NCBI GenBank assembly: GCA_903910385.1
Contig: CAIVZM010000057.1
Span: 1-34,146 of the forward strand
Reading direction: 5' to 3'
Source: an uncultured Armatimonadota bacterium
GTDB lineage: Bacteria > Armatimonadota > Armatimonadia > Armatimonadales > Armatimonadaceae
Length of the DNA: 34,146 nucleotides
The notes under the pieces are model-generated. The model was not told the origin of the DNA and did no database searches. It saw only the letters and a program-made list of their open reading frames with translations. Both the position numbers and the translations under genes were made by a program. The stretch's first letter is position 1. The number at the start of each line of letters is the position of its first letter. Shown here in pieces: positions 34,028 to 34,146 of this stretch.

Positions 34028-34146
34028 CAGGGCTATTCAGTTATTTTGTTATTGTGGGTAAACTATAGGCATGGCTATAGAAACGGTTCCTCCCTTAATG
34101 GATTTCTTGAAGCAAGTACCCGATTTTCGCAGTCGGCATGGCAGAC
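34028..34146 (+). mobile_element. Probable left end of an ISAs1-like insertion sequence (cut by the window)
   Basis: CAGGGCTATTCAG at 34028-34040 has the CAGGG-type start expected of an inverted repeat in this family and lies 43 nt before a transposase-like start codon. The right end and target duplication are outside the window, so the border is provisional. Confidence 0.45.
34071..34146 (+). CDS. Partial transposase, ISAs1/DDE_Tnp_1-associated N-terminus
   Basis: ATG 34071 opens a frame to the window edge (25 codons). PPLMDFLKQVPDFRSRHGR resembles the start of the DDE_Tnp_1-associated domain of ISAs1-family transposases, which typically reads LLxxLxxIPDPRxxxGRR. A TAAACT hexamer ends 6 nt before the ATG. 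Only the N-terminus is visible, so integrity cannot be judged. Confidence 0.6.
   Translation, partial: MAIETVPPLMDFLKQVPDFRSRHGR

Overview
The window is a 34 kb piece of bacterial chromosome with moderately high GC. It is dominated by housekeeping and envelope genes, with no rRNA, CRISPR array or prophage. Protein-level features (TrmFO, a PabB-PabC fusion, a second RpoD-like sigma factor, exported M61 peptidase and amidohydrolase, a lipobox protein, an orphan MsmX/UgpC-type ATPase, HAF-type repeats) and the promoter style (sigma-70 hexamers, often with the -10 box directly abutting the start codon) fit a deep-branching, Armatimonadota-like lineage. That placement is an inference; no marker in the window proves it.

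Layout. At 1-61 a gene enters on the minus strand. A consensus promoter and a T-box leader (about 171-480) precede valS (498-3167). A PabB-PabC fusion and ybaK follow. A minus-strand SDR epimerase/dehydratase and minus-strand tRNA-Gly and tRNA-Pro come next, then trmFO, minus-strand tRNA-Ala and plus-strand tRNA-Leu, each bounded by clear hairpin terminators. An exported glucosaminidase (8922-10232) precedes aspS (10412-12244), which has a 21-bp perfect hairpin in its leader. A tightly packed accessory run follows aspS: a PD-(D/E)XK-like protein, a ribbon-helix-helix protein, a 35-aa ORF, a GNAT acetyltransferase and a methyltransferase.

From 14.8 to 20.3 kb are two exported proteins: a seven-repeat HAF-type protein and a 1447-aa protein with three amidohydrolase modules. 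hemC and nadB (20.4-22.9 kb) overlap as ATGA and form an operon. Minus-strand genes for a DUF4432 sugar epimerase-like protein and a group 2 sigma factor follow. An EVE-domain protein and an M61 peptidase (plus) then face lysS (minus). The right end holds an 87-aa orphan, a CPBP protease and a sugar-ABC ATPase (all minus), a BMP-family lipoprotein (plus) and a rhodanese-membrane protein (minus). The first codons of a probable ISAs1-type transposase run off the edge.

Genes cluster weakly by pathway. Translation is the recurring theme: three aminoacyl-tRNA synthetases, four tRNAs, a tRNA methyltransferase and a mischarged-tRNA deacylase. Regulation visible in the DNA includes a valine T-box, the aspS leader hairpin, and a set of genes that appear to be transcribed as leaderless mRNAs.
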